Shown here: piece after piece, positions 33,701 to 45,104 of the stretch
Numbering within the stretch: position 1 is the stretch's first letter
Layout of the letters: every line of letters starts with the position of its first letter
Source: Bromus sterilis
Lineage: Eukaryota > Streptophyta > Magnoliopsida > Poales > Poaceae
Direction: 5' to 3'
Assembly (NCBI GenBank): GCA_950022295.1
Contig: OX465597.1
Location: forward strand, 1 to 64,000
DNA: 64,000 nucleotides
Made by a program: the position numbers and the translations under genes
Notes under the pieces: generated by a model
Told to the model about the DNA's origin: nothing
Seen by the model: the letters and a program-made list of their open reading frames with translations, nothing else
The model's database searches: none

Positions 33701-34584
33701 ACCGGTGTAGCCAGCAGGCCCCATTTTATGGTGGTAAATCTTCTTAGCGGCATTCGTCTGATTTATTTCAGACCTTTGCTGCGCGTGCTCAGATTTCTTG
33801 TACGCCACAAAATCATCCCACTGCTCTCTTATCTTACCATAGCCGTGTTCGAAATCCGGAGTCTTGTCTAACTTGACAAATTTTAGGTACAAGTTTTTCT
33901 TCCAATTCTTGAATTGCTCGGCCATCTTGCTGAGAGCAAACTTCTTGACTCTAGCCTCTAGCTCCAGTCTAGCTGCCGCCTCCTGAGCTGGATTATCCAC
34001 CTCTGGCATCCGCAGGAGAAAATTATGCATGCGCATGTTCCAAAGCCTGTCTTTCATGGTGTCGCACACAAACGAGATTGTAGGGTCCTTTAGCTGCATC
34101 CATTCTCGAATGGTGATCGGGATGTTGTCCCTCACAAGAGTTCCGCATGCCTTCACAAATTTTTTCTTGACATCATCCGGAGCTAACGGTTCGCCGTCTG
34201 GACCGACCTCTTCGATCCTATACCGCACATTGTCAGCCAACTTTTTGGTTGGGCCTCGTTTCGGTCTTGCGGAGGAATGGCCGGATCCGGATCCGGAGGG
34301 CTAAAAGAAGAAAGAGTGTTAATATATGCATGTACATATACAACTGCATTTTAATTAACAATATTTTAATCAACCTCGCCGGTGTTTTCGAGATTAAAGG
34401 TTCCGCCGGAGGCGGAGCCGGAGCCGACTTGTCTCCCGTCCGATGCTTCTTCTCGGTGGAGAGACTCGCCTCCCTCACCGAAATCGTTCAGAAACCGGCG
34501 GGTGACATCTTGACCTTCATTGTCATTGATCATATCGTGAAGCAAGTTTTCCTCATTTTCATCTCTATGAAATATTGGATCCAT
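30782..34584 (-). pseudogene. CACTA-2 second gene: Transposase_24 region fused to a Ulp1-like C48 cysteine peptidase, one in-frame stop
   Basis: Six exons with GT...AG introns and matching frames: 34584-34375, 34300-31764, 31666-31493, 31413-31236, 31125-31030 and 30940-30782 (1118 codons). Residues 1-70 are acidic. About 80-400 is the Ptta/En-Spm transposase family region (VRYRIEEVGPDGEPLA; CDTMKDRLW). Next come a helical charged stretch, a conserved ESTRCELKVQV region, Pro/Ser repeats and a basic KKSPKRKRSP signal. The last 200 residues resemble Ulp1-type SUMO peptidases: H976 (FHFILLIIVPDE), D993 (VKVMDP) and C1040 (NNLCGYYVCEF). The H-D and D-C spacings are 17 and 47; yeast Ulp1 has 17 and 49. 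Capture of ULP-like domains by plant transposons is known; their role is not. The only break found is TAG at 33083-33085, where CACTA-1 has a Gln codon. The product probably binds DNA and has peptidase potential. Confidence 0.88.
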
Positions 34585-36191
34585 AGTATCTGCAAATTAA
34601 GAATTGCAAGCTATTATAATGAAAATCGTAGGCGGCAGCAGTGTAGTCAACGGTAGCAGCAGAGTCTACCGGATATTAAAGGGGGGGGGGGAGAAACAGT
34701 AAATACACGGCAATCATAGGAAACAATACAAGGCATGAAAAATGAAATGCAATCGGTGATCTAACGTAAAACGATCCAATAAGCTCGGCGCTAATGGCGA
34801 CCTCGCCTGGGAACCACCAAAACTACTCCTGGTCAGTCGGGTACTCGACGTCGTAGTAAGCTCCGCTGGGGTACTCCTGCTCCCAAAGTGATCACGACCC
34901 GCTAGCTAACCTATGACTAGCAAAGCGCAGAGTCTACCGGAGATTAAAGGGGGGAGAAACAGTAAATACACAACAAGCAATAGCAATCAATGCAAGACAA
35001 GACAGATGAATTGTAAACGTTACTCTAACGTGGTACGATGCAATAAGCTCAGAGCGGAAATTCATCCGGGGATGGATTACCGGCTCCGGGTGATTACCGG
35101 ACAGGGTGTCCGGAGGGGGGGGTGATGTCGGAGGTGTCGTGGACATCCGACACACGTGTGGGTTATGTATCCGGGTGAGTTGACCTATTCCGAACAACTT
35201 TCGTGTTCGAAATAAATTGATCCGGGTACTGTAGCAGTACCGGACAATTCATCGGACTGGCGGTCCGGAGGGGGGCGGTTCAATGTTCGGTATGTTAGGG
35301 GGGTGTGGTAGACATACGGATACCGTATTTGGATTCGTTGAATTTTTCTGAGCAACTTTCATGTATAAATTATTTTAATCCGGGTTACGGATTAAAAGAT
35401 ATTAATTAAACAAGTTTATTACATTTTAAAATCAATTAAATCAATTTCTATTTATTAATTCTTTTATTTATTATTAAATGAATTAATAATCATTTTTAAT
35501 TAATTGACCAGTGGGTCCCACTGGTCAGTGACACAGTGGCCCATGGGTTAATCCCCGTTTAAGTTAGGCTGACAGGGGGTTAAGGGGTGCTAGGGCCCCA
35601 CCTGTCAGTTGCACAGTGGGGGGGGGGGGGATTAGGGCCTAATTAGCCCAGCCGGTCGGCGGCTTAACGCCGGTGACCACGGTCACGGCGGTGCCTCGCC
35701 GGAGTTGCGTTCCTGGCCACGGATTGGCACGGGGGAGGCACCAAAATGCTCCCCGTGGCCTCGCGCATCCCCTAGTGCAGGCTAGGGACCACGGGGTGGC
35801 CTGGAGCCACGCCGACGATGAGGGGCGCGGCGGCCGGAGTACTTCCTCGAGGGGAATGACGACGCGGTCTGCGGGATCCATCGCTGGGAGGGGCAAACGA
35901 CGAGGAGGCTCACCAGGAGCACGCAGATGAGGTCGGAGAGCTCGGGGAGGCGCTGGAAACGGCGAATTCGGCGGAGGCGTCCACGGCGGCCGTGGCGATT
36001 CCGGTGACACGCTGGCGTCGTTGCTGGGGTCCAAAGCTGTCGAGCTCCACGCCCAGGACAACGGGAAGGCGCCGACGAGGCGAACGGCGGCGAGAATCGG
36101 GCAGCCTGCCGGCGTCCGACGAGAATTCCGCGCTTTTCCTTAGTGGTTTCGGCGATTTGGTGGAGTTGCGGGAGGAAGAAGAAAGGGCCGC
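34585..36191 (-). other. Leader/intron region of CACTA-2 second gene
   Basis: 34660-35060 contains two diverged copies of a segment with CTACCGGA(G/T)ATTAAAGG and GAGAAACAGTAAATACAC. G-runs lie at 34681-34691 and 35619-35629. 35640-36180 is GC-rich and matches CACTA-1 16560-17140; its long frames on both strands have no recognised domain. On the minus strand it begins about 30 bp after the TATA box at 36198-36192, so it is probably the 5' leader with an intron. Confidence 0.5.
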
Positions 36192-36410
36192 GTATATAGT
36201 AAGGGCCATAGATCCCGGTTGGTAGCACCAACCGGGACCAAAGACCCAACGGTCCCGGTTGGTGCTACGAACCGGGATCGTTGGCCTGGGCGGGGAGGGG
36301 CGTGGTGCTGCCACGTCGCACCAGGGTCATCGATCTCGGTTGGTAGCACCAACCGGGACCGTTGAGTCTTTGGTCCCGGTTGATGCTACCAACCGGGATC
36401 GTTGACCCTT
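36192..36410 (-). promoter_or_regulatory. Internal CACTA-2 promoter with subterminal-type repeats
   Basis: Eight CCCGGTT/AACCGGG half-sites, paired as inverted repeats with GGTAGCACC-type loops, fill 36211-36400. On the minus strand they sit immediately upstream of a TATA box (TATATAC, 36198-36192). The motif matches the terminal repeats of the same element. Confidence 0.7.
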
Positions 36411-37877
36411 TTATGCAATGTTTTCGGCTTCCCGCCCTTTTCAAATTTATTTTATTTTTTAATTAGTTAGGTGTTTCAATTTAAAATGATTTTTTTTGGA
36501 ATTTGAAAAAACTTTTAACAGCAAAAGTGCTTCAATTTAATTAACTAATCCAAAACAATTTTTTGTTTTGCAAGATTCCACACCTAGCTATCACCGGCCA
36601 TGCCCCCCTCCCCCGTTTTGACCGCATTTTGAAATCGGTGCTTAAACAATTCAAAAAAAATCAAAAAAATATAAAACCTTTGCGTTGCATCCTAATTTAT
36701 GTCCTCGTAACAATACAAACCAACAAACTTGGAATAATGCAAAACTATTAAAAAAGTCTTCTCAAAATGGGCTATCGAGTATGAAGGTTCATGGCTTTCA
36801 AGCCAAATGGCCGAAGTTATAGCTAATTTCAAATGATAGTTTCCCCAAATGATCTCATATTTTCCATATGTGTGTATATTTGAATGGCCAACAAGTTTGC
36901 CAAAGGAAGTTTTCATTTTCGTTGCACGAAAAATCCATTTTTCATTTTCCGAGTGCCGAAAGTAGGGTCTTTTTGTGAAGGATCTACCAAATATTTGATG
37001 TCAATTTGAACCAACCCATTTTTGTATTATACTAGACCATATTTTATTGACAATTTACAAAAGTTTCTATGTAAAATGTTTCTTATGCACCTCTGCTGAA
37101 AAAGACAAATTGCCGCCAATTTAGCTGGAACGGGGTGAAATTTAAACTACAAGTGCTTGATAGATTTCTCTTTATTTTTTCAAAAAAACATTTCCAAGTG
37201 CACAAGTACTCATTTCATCAGAGATCTACAAAGAGTTTTGCAAGATTCCACACCTAGCTATCACCGGCCATGCCCCCCTCCCCCGTTTTGACCGCATTTT
37301 GAAATCGGTGCTTAAACAAGTAAAAAAAAAATCAAAAAAATATAAAACCTTCGCGTTGCATCCTAATTTATGTCCTAGTAACCATACAAACCAACAAACT
37401 TGGAATAATGCAAAACTATTAAAAAAGTCTTCTCAAAATGGGCTATCGAGTATGAAGGTTCATGGCTTTCAAGCCAAATGGCCGAAGTTATAGCTAATTT
37501 CAAATGATAGTTTCCCCAAATGATCTCATATTTTCCATATGTGTGTATATTTGAATGGCCAACAAGTTTGCCAAAGGAAGTTTTCATTTTCGTTGCACGA
37601 AAAATCCATTTTTCATTTTCCGAGTGCCGAAAGTAGGGTCTTTTTGTGAAGGATCTACCAAATATTTGATGTCAATTTGAACCAACCCATTTTTGTATTA
37701 TACTAGACCATATTTTATTAACAATTTACAAAAGTTTCTATGTAAAATGTTTCTTATGCAGCTCTGCTGAAAAAGACAAATTGCCGCCAATTCAGCTGGA
37801 GCGGGGTGAAATTTGAACTACAAGTGCTTGATAGATTGCTCTTTATTTTTTTCAAAAAAACATTTCCAAGTGCACAA

Positions 37878-38395
37878 CACTACTGGAATCTGCTAGTTTG
37901 CCGTCAGCCATAGCTGACGGCAAAGGCCACTTTAACCGACGGCAAAGGCTTTGCCGTCAGCTTGCTGACGGCAAAGAGGCTGGCCACGATTTTATCGGTA
38001 AACAGCTTCTTTGCCGTCAGCTGGAAATCGACCGACGGCAAAGCCTATGCCGTCAGCTAGGGAGCGGAGGCTGACGGCATAGAATGTTGACGGCAACGAT
38101 TTAAGCCCAGCCCCGTCAAGGGGGTTAACGGCAGGCTTTGCCGTCAGCTGGGGACCAGCTGACGGCAAAGCTACTGCTTGCGGGCCATGCTTGTCAGGGG
38201 AGTCGCGGTCAGTGCCACGTGTGGTCCTTGCCTTTGCCGTCAGCCGGAGACCAGCTGACGGCAAAGCTGGCAACCTGGGACATTTGGTCGTCCCAGAGTT
38301 GCCAGATTTAACAGTTAGCTGCCACGTGTCCTCCTTTGCCGTCAGCCCACCGACGGCAAAGGCTTTGCCGTCAGGAAGCTGACGGCAAAGACTTT
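37878..38395. repeat. CACTA-3 left terminal and subterminal repeats
   Basis: More than a dozen copies of TTTGCCGTCAGC or its complement lie within about 500 bp, often as inverted pairs. They are probably binding sites for the element's TNPA-like protein (by analogy with En/Spm). Confidence 0.88.
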
Positions 38396-39374
38396 CCCTA
38401 TTTTTTTTAAATTTAGTTTCTGTTAATTCCCTGCATTTTCAAACAACAATATATATAACACAATTAATATTCTGCCAGGCCCTAAACAGCACCACAAGTG
38501 CATCACAAAGCATCGCAAAGCATCACAAAACATCACGATATAAATAACACAAAGTGCAAACAACAAAGATGGCATCACAAAGTATCGCAAAGAATCCCAA
38601 GTGCATTAAAAAGCATCTAAGACTACAACTAGCTAGAGTCCCTGGAGCATCCATCCATGTGCCATGCTGCTTTATCAAAATCTGCATAATGAGAAGAAGA
38701 AAGAATTTAGCGCTAAGTAATTAGAAGATGAAGAAGAACAAGAAGAAGAAGAAGACAAGAACAAGAAGAAGAAGAAGAAGAAGAAGAAGAAGGACACAAG
38801 AACAAGAAGAAGAAGAAGAAGAAGAATAATAAGAAGAAGAAGAAAAAGATGGAGAAAAAGAAAGAAGAGAAAAAGGAAGAATAAGAAGATTTGGTTCTTC
38901 TTAATCTATCTTTTCTCCTCTTTCTTCTTCTCTTATTTTTCATCTCTTCTTTGTTCTTCTCTTCTGTTTTGTTCTTCTCTTATGGTTTCCTTTGAAAATT
39001 TCTAAAGTAATTATGTCATTTTTGAGCTCTAATATCAACTAATTATGCTATTTTTGCCTAACTAGAATTTACTAAGCTAACTACAGCATGGCATAGTCTA
39101 AGTTGAGCTAGGCATGTCATTTTTGAGCTCTAATATCAACTAATTATGCTATTTTTGGTGTTATCAAGTAATTATGTCATGTTTTTACCAAATAAGAAAA
39201 GTCTATGTCATTTTGTAGGTAAGTAAGCTAATTATGTAAATTTTTTATGTAATTAAGCTAATTATGCAATTTTTTGCCTAACTAGAATTTACTAAGCTAA
39301 CTAAAGCATGGCATAGTCTAAGTTGAGCTAAGCAATAAGAATAAGAAGGAGAGGAATAACTAACAAATGCCAAG
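38396..39374. other. CACTA-3 spacer with (AAG)n tract
   Basis: 38726-38880 is an almost pure purine AAG/AAAG microsatellite (plus strand). 39035-39325 has repeats of AATTATG(T/C)...TTTTTG and CTAACTA(C/A)AGCATGGCATAG. No gene is seen. Confidence 0.75.
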
Positions 39375-39616
39375 TCACGGAGGAGAAGCACCATCTCGGT
39401 TGGTCGCTGGGTTGGTAGGGCTCTGACAGGGAGAGGGATTGTGGGATGCGACTCTGGAATGATGCTGCAACAAGGCAAGAGTTGAAATATGTGGTTAGCA
39501 TGGCAACATACAACGATATAAGTCCGTGCAAGGTTGGTCATTGAAAGGGAACTCACCGTTCCCACCGGAGAAGGCATCGGCGGAGGGGGTGGCAAACCTT
39601 GCTTCTCACACATAGC
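39375..39616 (-). pseudogene. Orphan 3' exons of a TNPA-like (Ptta/En-Spm) gene
   Basis: Two exons, 39616-39557 (AMCEKQGLPPPPPMPSPVGT) and 39464-39375 (ends in TGA), are flanked by AG and GT. They match the usual Pro-rich C-terminus of plant En/Spm transposase proteins. The DNA-binding N-terminal region is missing. Because they lie only about 150 bp after the TNP2 stop, they could also be alternative last exons of the TNP2 transcript, as En/Spm makes TNPA and TNPD by splicing of one transcript. Confidence 0.6.
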
Positions 39617-39764
39617 CTGCAAATTAGTTTTCGAGAAGTCAAAGAAATAGTTAAATACTTAGTACAAATTCAAAGACAATAATTAAATGAACAATAATAA
39701 ATACATGAATAATTAAACAATTAATTAAATAATTAAACAACAATGTTTGGATGCATACAAAGTA

Positions 39765-42700
39765 CTAATAGTCGGGATCATCTGTCTCTTCTCCAAGGTC
39801 AACTGAAGCATAATCATCATCAGTATCATACGTGTCGTCATGAATGACATCGTCATCGGGTTCAGGGACATCATGTGGAAGGCCTTTTTGTAACCGATCA
39901 AGCATTGTTAGCTCATCCGGATTGGTAACCTCTTCTACTTCCACTTCTTCCTCATCATCACGTGATTCTTGTTCCTCCGTGTTCAGGGTGGACGTAGAGC
40001 AGTTCCGGAGACGACGTCTCACACCACGTGATTCTTGGAAGAATTCTCCATCATATGTTATTGGGTCAATTTGAGGTTCATAATCCTCTTCGTTTGGTGG
40101 AGGTGGTCTAAGATGGGGCGGCACATCGTACACGACATACCAACCTTCCAGGTTCTTAACACTTTGACGACTGTATGGCAGATAGAAAACTTGGGTGGCT
40201 TGTTGAGCCACAATAAAGACATCATCACCGCTTAACTTCCTGTCTTGTCGGATTTCGACTAGCCCAACATGTTCATGAGCCCGTCTTGTCTTAGTAGGAT
40301 CGAACCAATGACATTTGAACACAACAACATTTGGAGGATTTTCACCATAATAATGAAGTTCGTAAACTTCTTCAAGTCTTCCATAATACTCGACACCTCC
40401 CTCGCCTATAGCAGAGACACCAGAATTGGTTGTTTTTCGACCGGGCATTGAAAGCTCTTTGCTAGCAGTACGAAAGCGATACCCGTTGATGTCGTACTTC
40501 TGAAATGTCCGGACCTTAAAGTCAAAACCATTTGCTATTTGTCTCACTTCATCGTCGACTTGCTCATCTGAATTAGCTATTTTTTTGAACCAAGAGATGA
40601 AACCGGGATAGCCGCCTCCTGTCTTTTCAAGAAGTTCATACTCGAGAATGGATTCTTTTTCGATTGCAACACCATTCGAGAACTGTTCGACGTATCGACT
40701 GTATCAATTAATAACAGTTGTTAGACACAAAACTTGTTAAAAAGTTGCGAAACAATGTATCGAGGACTTACTCGATGTACGGCCGAACTTCTGTTAAGTT
40801 GTTCAATATATACATCGTTAGTGTGCGCCACTCCTCGACGCCCAGCAACTTTGATTTTCCCACACCAGAAGGAGCGAGCTTCCCTTTGAAGAGGCTGAGT
40901 TTGGATTCACGTCGTTTGGGGTCGCCCACATTGTACCGAGGCTTTGGATTATGCAAGCTGTGCAAAGTGGCATCATAGTGTGCTGTTACGAAGTTTGCCG
41001 CCTCCTCGGTAATGAACGCCTCGGCCATCGATGCTTCAATTCTACGTTTATTTTTACATTTTGCTCTAAGTGTCTTCTGCATTCTTTCAGTTGCATAGCA
41101 CCAACGATTTTGCACAGGGCCACCCAATCTTGCCTCGGTCGGGAGATGCAAAATCATGTGTTGCATCGGATTAAAGAAGCCCGGTGGAAAAATCTTCTCT
41201 AACTTGCAGAGCAACTCAGGCGCCAACTCTTCCATGTCATCTATCACGGCACGCGACAACTCTTTAGCACAAAGAACACGGAAGAAATAACTTAACTCTG
41301 CCAATACTAGCCATTCAGACTCTGGGATATAGCCGCGCAACATCACTGGCATTATCCGCTCAAGGCATATGTGCCAATCATGACTCTTGAGCCCAAAATT
41401 TTTCATTTTTTCAATGCTCGCTCCCCTCGCTACATTCGCAGCATACCCATCAGGGAACAACAACTTTTGTTGCACCCACAAGAGGATTTCCCTTATTGCT
41501 CCCTTCTCGAGATTGTACCAGGCAGGTGGCTTGGACCAATTTTTTCTTCCTTTAGGTTGTCGCATGTTTAGTGATGGCCTATCACAAAGAGTCTCCTGGT
41601 CAACTCTAGCCTTTGTATTATCTTTGCCCTTATCAGTGCCGAAAAATGTGCCAAGAAGGGCCTCGGCGATATTCTTTTCAGTGTGCATCATGTCAATGTT
41701 GTGTGGTAGTAAGAGGTCTTCGAAGTAGGGGAGATCCCAGATGCATGGCTTGTGGGTCCAGGCGTGTTCCTCATTATAACCCAAGAAATACCTTGGACGG
41801 TTTGGATCAGGCTCCATAGATTTTAACTGTTCATGAATTTGTGTGCCCGTCAACGCAGGTGTTGCCGAGTGTTTGACAACTTTACCTTTCATGAAATTCT
41901 TCTTGTCTTTTCTGAATGGATGGTCCATAGGCAAGAACTGTCTATGCAAGTCAAAGCAGGAATACTTTCCACCCGCCGGCAACCAATGAAACTTAAGAGC
42001 TGCTTTGCATTGTGGGCATGGGAACCTTCCATGCACACACCAGGCAACGAAAAGCGCAAATGCCGGCAGATCATGCAACGAGTATTGGTACCAAACATAC
42101 ATTTGAAAGTTCTCTTTCTTAGCTGCGTCGTATGTGTTGACCCCATTCACCCAAGCTTCTTTCAAGTCATCCATCAGCGGTTGCATGTACACACTCATAT
42201 TCTTCCCCGGATAGTTTGGCCCTGGAACTATCAACGTCAGAAATATGTGCTTTCTTTGCATAATGGACGATGGTGGAAGATTGAGCGGAATAACAAACAC
42301 AGGCCAGCAACTATATTGGGTAGCCGTCATACCAAAAGGATTGAACCCATCGAGACCGATGGCGACTCGGCAATTCCTTGGCTCTTTAGCTTTTTCCGTA
42401 TGTTTAGCATCAAATGCCTTCCATGCGTCACCATCCGAAGGGTGTATCAACATCGGATCTCCGTTTTCATCTAATTCTTTCCTAATTCCATGTTTGTACC
42501 ATGTCATCTGTTTTGCTGTTTCTTCGAGCATGTAAAGTCGTTGATGTCTTGGTAGGATCGGCAGATACCGTAGAACACTCACAGGGATTTTGCTCTGCTT
42601 CTTCTCACCTTCACCGTTTTCTACCTCAACATATCTGGAGGACTTGCAAAATGGACAATATGTTTCGTCCGCATACTCTTTCCTAAATAAGGCACATCCT

Positions 42701-43320
42701 TTCTCACAAGCATGTATCTGCTCATACGGCATCTTGAGTGCACTAAGGATTTTGTCTGACTCATATAGGTTTGAAGGCATAATATGACCTTCGGGTAGAA
42801 ACCGCCCAAATAGGGTCATCATTGAGTCAAACAGGTCTCTTCCAATGTTGAATTGGGCTTTCAGAGCAATTACTTGTGCGATGGCATCTAGCTGAGAAAT
42901 CTTAGTGTGCTCGTGAAGAGGACGTTTTGAAGACTCCAACATGGCATAGAAGGCCTTTGCGGATTCCTCCATCTCTTCGTCCTTGTTCCGAGCATCATCA
43001 AAATCATTGACCATGTCTTCAATCCCTGTACCATAATCGTCGGTGCGCCGACGCAAAACTTCGTCTCTATTACGTTGGGCCGACTCACCATGAAATGTCC
43101 ACAAGGTATAGCCGGGAGTAAAACCACGCATCTGCAAGTGTTTACCCATTACATCCTTTGTCTGTCGCGAATAATTCTTGCACTTAGTGCAGGGGCACCA
43201 TGTTTTTGGCTGGCCTTTAGAAAATGCCGTTTGCAGGAATTCATAGGTTTTGCTCAACCATTCATCGGTCATGTCTTTCTGACTAGGGTGACCGGAGTAC
43301 ATCCATTCACGATCAGTCAT
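39765..43320 (-). CDS. CACTA-3 TNP2 transposase, undisrupted reading frame
   Basis: DDE-type transposase that would cut and move CACTA elements by acting on their CACTA ends in the nucleus. Two exons, 43320-40772 and 40698-39765, are joined across a 73-bp intron (GTAAGT...ACAG) to give 1160 residues with no stops. Residues 3-80 are the transposase-associated domain (CPCTKCKNY). 190-235 hold the CEKGC and CPFC cysteine motifs. The TNP2 core has D324 in GLDGFNPFG and D543/H546 in NIDMMHTEKN. About 645-850 is DUF4218-like (SHDWH; ILHLPTEA). Exon 2 has the DUF4216-like region (ELHYYG; KCHWFDP) and an acidic tail. The length and domain set are those of complete plant TNP2 proteins. The start is the first Met of the conserved REWMYSG block. 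The leader contains a long hairpin (43483-43694). Expression is unknown; the element lacks a full TNPA-like gene. Confidence 0.93.
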
Positions 43321-43482
43321 TCTGTCAAGCTAGCTATATAGTATCCACATATGAACAATATAAATTATCAATTCATCAAGTATGTCAAATTAATTATGGT
43401 CATTTTTTAATCATGGTTAAAACATTGGGATGCACGGCATGCACACCTACCAGCTACTAGGTAAAGATGGGTCCTAATCCCA

Positions 43483-43694
43483 CCCGAGTATGTGTAGATT
43501 GGGTCATTTTCCCATTCTCTACTCCCGATCCAACGCAAAATTTCGGCAGCACCTCCCCGCTGTTCTCCTAATACACGTCTCGGAAACTAACCGAGAGGAT
43601 GTGTACTCGGAGAACAACAAGGAGGCGCTGTCGAAACTCTGCATCGGATCCGGAACAAAGCATAGGAAAATGACCCAATCTACACATACCCGGG
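43483..43694. repeat. Long hairpin in the CACTA-3 TNP2 leader
   Basis: Arms 43483-43583 and 43591-43694 pair over about 100 bp around a 7-base loop (AAACTAA). The outer 24 bp (GTATGTGTAGATTGGGTCAT region) pair without mismatch and the rest with scattered mismatches. It lies 160-375 bp upstream of the TNP2 start on the transcribed strand. Confidence 0.88.
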
Positions 43695-45104
43695 CTGTCC
43701 ATGGATAACGTTGGACAATTCGAAAGAATCACCGTTATAAATATGCAAATGCATGCATAGTTATAACCGTAACCCTTTCGAACGGGAGACGCATATTGGT
43801 TACGCGAAGACTTTGCATTTCAATACTAAAACTACCTATCTAGATAGTGTCATCGGCACGAAGGCCGGAACAGAGCAATATAAAGGTGGAGAAGGAAGAG
43901 TTAACAAATGTGCTCACTCTCGAATGCAGTGGAGGTCGTCGAAAACCAAACCCTCACGAAGCTACTGCACATTTAAATGCAATCAATCAAAACAAATACG
44001 CACTCGCGATAACTAATCTAACTAATACCAACATCTAATTGACAACTACAATATTAAAAGTATAAAGCTAATTAATATCACTACTATAAAGCTAATAGTT
44101 CTTTTTCTTTACTCTTCTCTTCTTCTATTTCTATTCTTCTTCTTATTTTCTTCTTTTCTTCATTATTCTCTCCTTCTTCCACTTTTTCCTTTTCTTCTTA
44201 TTCTCTTAATCTCCTTCTTCTTCCTTTTCCTTTTCTTCTTTTTCTTTTCATCTCCTTCTCCTCATTCTTCAATTATTCTTCTTCTCTCCATCTCTTCATT
44301 CTTCCTCTTTTTCCTTTGCTTGTTATTCTCTTAATCTGATTCCCCTTCTTCTTCCTTTTGCTTTTCTTCTTTTTCTCTTCATATCCTTCTCCTCATTCTT
44401 CTATTTTTTCCTCTCAATCTCTTTCTCCTCTCTTTCTCTTCCTACTCCTACTAACTAAGTACTAGGGTCTTATTGTCTAAATACTAACTAATAATTCCTA
44501 TTGTCTAAATACTAACTACTACCTAATTCATATATTCTTAATAAATTTAATAACAAATAAACTACTAATTGCTAACTAAATCTAAATACTAATAATTCCT
44601 ATTGTCTAAATTAACTAATAATTCCTATTGTCTAATAACAAATTAACTACAAATTCCTATTGTCTAAATACTAACTACTAACTAATTCATATATTCTTAA
44701 TAAATTTAATAACAAATTAACTACTAACTAATTACTAACAAATTAACTACTAATTGTCTAAAATCAACTAAAAAAGGAAAACAGGGGAGATTACTCACCG
44801 GCGGCGGGGAGACGGCGGCTTGGACGCGGCGGCGAGGAGGAGGAGCACCAGGGCGGGGGGGCCTCGGCGGCTCGGGCTCGGGGCCTCGACGGCGGCGGCT
44901 CGGGCGCGCGCGGGGGAGGCTTTGACGGCGGCGGTCGGGCGCGGGGGCAGGGGCTTGACGTCGGCGGCTCGGGCGCGGTGGCGGGTCGTCGGCGGCGGCG
45001 GCACGGGGTGGGTCGGCGGCGGCGGCGGCACGGGGCGGGTCGGCGGCGGCGGCGCGGGTTTGAGTGGAGACAAGATATGGGGCTGGGCGTGGCCACGGGG
45101 TGGG
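43695..45104. other. CACTA-3 5' region: pyrimidine tract, AT repeats, GC-rich block
   Basis: 44101-44450 is a TC/TTC-rich tract. 44455-44760 repeats TAATTCCTATTGTCTAAATACTAACTA-like units. 44795-45075 is a GGCGG-rich block that gives long meaningless frames on both strands. No TATA box was recognised; the block may be the GC-rich leader or promoter of TNP2. Confidence 0.55.

Noticed and set aside
38713..38943. Ser/Phe-rich frame over the AAG tract
   Set aside because: Translation of a microsatellite.
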